Source: Alphaproteobacteria bacterium (GTDB lineage: Bacteria > Pseudomonadota > Alphaproteobacteria > Rhizobiales > Devosiaceae). From it: a DNA stretch of 5,644 nt. The notes beneath the pieces were generated by a model. That model saw nothing but the letters and a program-made list of their open reading frames with translations. It was not told the origin of the DNA and did not search any database. The position numbers and the translations under genes were made by a program. Positions 4,757-5,644 of the stretch are shown in pieces. Position 1 is the stretch's first letter. Each line of letters starts with the position of its first letter. The stretch is from contig JAHJOS010000026.1 in assembly GCA_018820005.1 (NCBI GenBank), positions 1-5,644 of the forward strand. Reading direction: 5' to 3'.

Positions 4757-5644
4757 CACACCACCGCGCTCAGCAGCGGTTCGCCGGCAAAATGGGCATC
4801 GAGATTGGCAATAACCAGTGCCCCCATCGCGTCCCGCGTCTGAATGGTGGCGCTACCCTGATGTGGGGAGAGCACGACATTGTCGAGGGCGAAAAAACCC
4901 TCGGGAACGCTTGGTTCCTTTTCAAAGACATCGAGGGCCGCGCCGCCCAGGCCACCGTTCTGCAGCATTTCGAGCATGGCGGCTTCGTCGACAAGGGTGC
5001 CGCGGGCGACATTGACCAGTCGGCCTTTGGGGCCAAGCGCTTCGAGCACCTGGCGGGATACAATGCCATTGGTCCCCTTGCCGCCGGGCGCAATAATGAC
5101 CAGCCAGTCACTATCGCGGGCCATGTCGGTCAGATTGTCATAGTACACATGAGGCTCGGACGGCTGGCGCTTGCGGCCGTAGTAGACCACGCGCATCTTC
5201 ATGGCCTGAGCACGGCTGGCAATTTCCTTACCGATGCGGCCGAGCCCCAGGATGCCGACGGTCTTGCCGGTCAATTCGGAGAACAGACCAAAGCCGGCAT
5301 TGGGCCATTTGCCCTGGCGCACGAACTGATCGGCCTGGGGGATGCGGCGGGCCAGCGCGACCATCAGGCCGATGGTGAGCTCGGCCACCGCGTCATTGAG
5401 CACGTTGGGCGTATTGGTGACACGCACATTAGCTGCCCTGGCGGCGGCGGTGTCGATGCTGTCGTAGCCGACGCCGAAATTGGCGATGACTTCGAGAGCG
5501 GGGAGCCTGGCGATCAGGTCTGCAGAAACGGCGCCGCCGGCGATGGCGCGGATACGGGGACCGACCTCGGCCAAAAAGGTGGCGGGTTCGGCGGCCTCAT
5601 GCAGCTTGTGCACGGTGAAGCGTTCGGCCAGACCGGCCTCGCAG
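4756..5644 (-). CDS. D-isomer-specific 2-hydroxyacid dehydrogenase, N-terminus beyond right edge
   Basis: This NAD(P)-dependent reductase interconverts 2-keto acids and D-2-hydroxyacids; the closest style is the glyoxylate/hydroxypyruvate reductase branch. The frame is open through position 5644, and the residues before the GTG at 5613 (AGLAERFT) look like normal family N-terminus, so the true start lies just outside. Counting that GTG as 1, the sequence has ANFGVGYDSID (44-54) and the Rossmann fingerprint GILGLGRIG (120-128). VARGTLVDE carries catalytic Arg204, DVFEKEP carries Glu233 and SPHQGSAT carries His251, so the R-E-H set is complete. After the second Rossmann strand, Arg147-Lys148-Arg149 replace the acidic residue of NAD-specific enzymes, which points to NADP(H). 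It is the first visible gene of the operon, and its TGA overlaps the next start codon. The exact substrate is uncertain. Confidence 0.88.
   Translation of the reverse strand, partial: CEAGLAERFTVHKLHEAAEPATFLAEVGPRIRAIAGGAVSADLIARLPALEVIANFGVGYDSIDTAAARAANVRVTNTPNVLNDAVAELTIGLMVALARRIPQADQFVRQGKWPNAGFGLFSELTGKTVGILGLGRIGKEIASRAQAMKMRVVYYGRKRQPSEPHVYYDNLTDMARDSDWLVIIAPGGKGTNGIVSRQVLEALGPKGRLVNVARGTLVDEAAMLEMLQNGGLGGAALDVFEKEPSVPEGFFALDNVVLSPHQGSATIQTRDAMGALVIANLDAHFAGEPLLSAVV

Noticed and set aside
4274..4843. A 189-codon + strand open frame crossing three minus-strand genes
   Set aside because: It spans the junctions of the GST, ABM and dehydrogenase genes, each with clear motifs. Its own product is low-complexity and has no family features.

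Overview
The window reads as a GC-rich chromosomal segment of an alphaproteobacterium, most likely in the Hyphomicrobiales (Devosia-like or rhizobial relatives). That placement is inference. It rests on the high G+C third positions, on an AglA-type GH13 alpha-glucosidase and on protein styles typical of that order; no marker gene is present.

Layout. Positions 1-119 hold no gene I can support. On the + strand, an AbrB-family integral membrane protein with a clear internal duplication (120-1190) is followed 19 nt later by a 98-residue secreted protein (1210-1506). After a 170-nt gap comes a second secreted protein of 99 residues (1677-1976), which is a diverged paralog of the first. The gap carries three tandem 11-bp repeats upstream of a weak -10-like hexamer, so the second paralog may have its own regulated promoter. 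A long imperfect hairpin capped by a GCAA tetraloop (1991-2036) lies between this + strand block and the convergent minus-strand block.

On the minus strand, in transcription order from the right edge, there are three coupled genes: a D-isomer-specific 2-hydroxyacid dehydrogenase (start lies beyond the right edge), an ABM/YgiN-like monooxygenase-fold protein, and a glutathione S-transferase-like protein. Stop and start codons overlap at both junctions, which indicates one translationally coupled operon. After a 135-nt gap containing a striking inverted repeat comes a cytoplasmic GH13 alpha-glucosidase with all catalytic residues intact (2043-3686).

How the genes may work together. The operon looks like small-molecule redox or detoxification metabolism: 2-keto acid reduction, quinone or electrophile handling and glutathione chemistry. 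The alpha-glucosidase would release glucose from imported alpha-glucosides, but no transporter or regulator for it is in view. The two small secreted two-cysteine proteins have no function I can recognise and are the least explained content here. Overall the window looks like ordinary core or metabolic chromosome: I see no mobile element, CRISPR array, RNA gene or defence system. The best leads are the paralogous secreted pair and the two regulatory-looking repeat structures.
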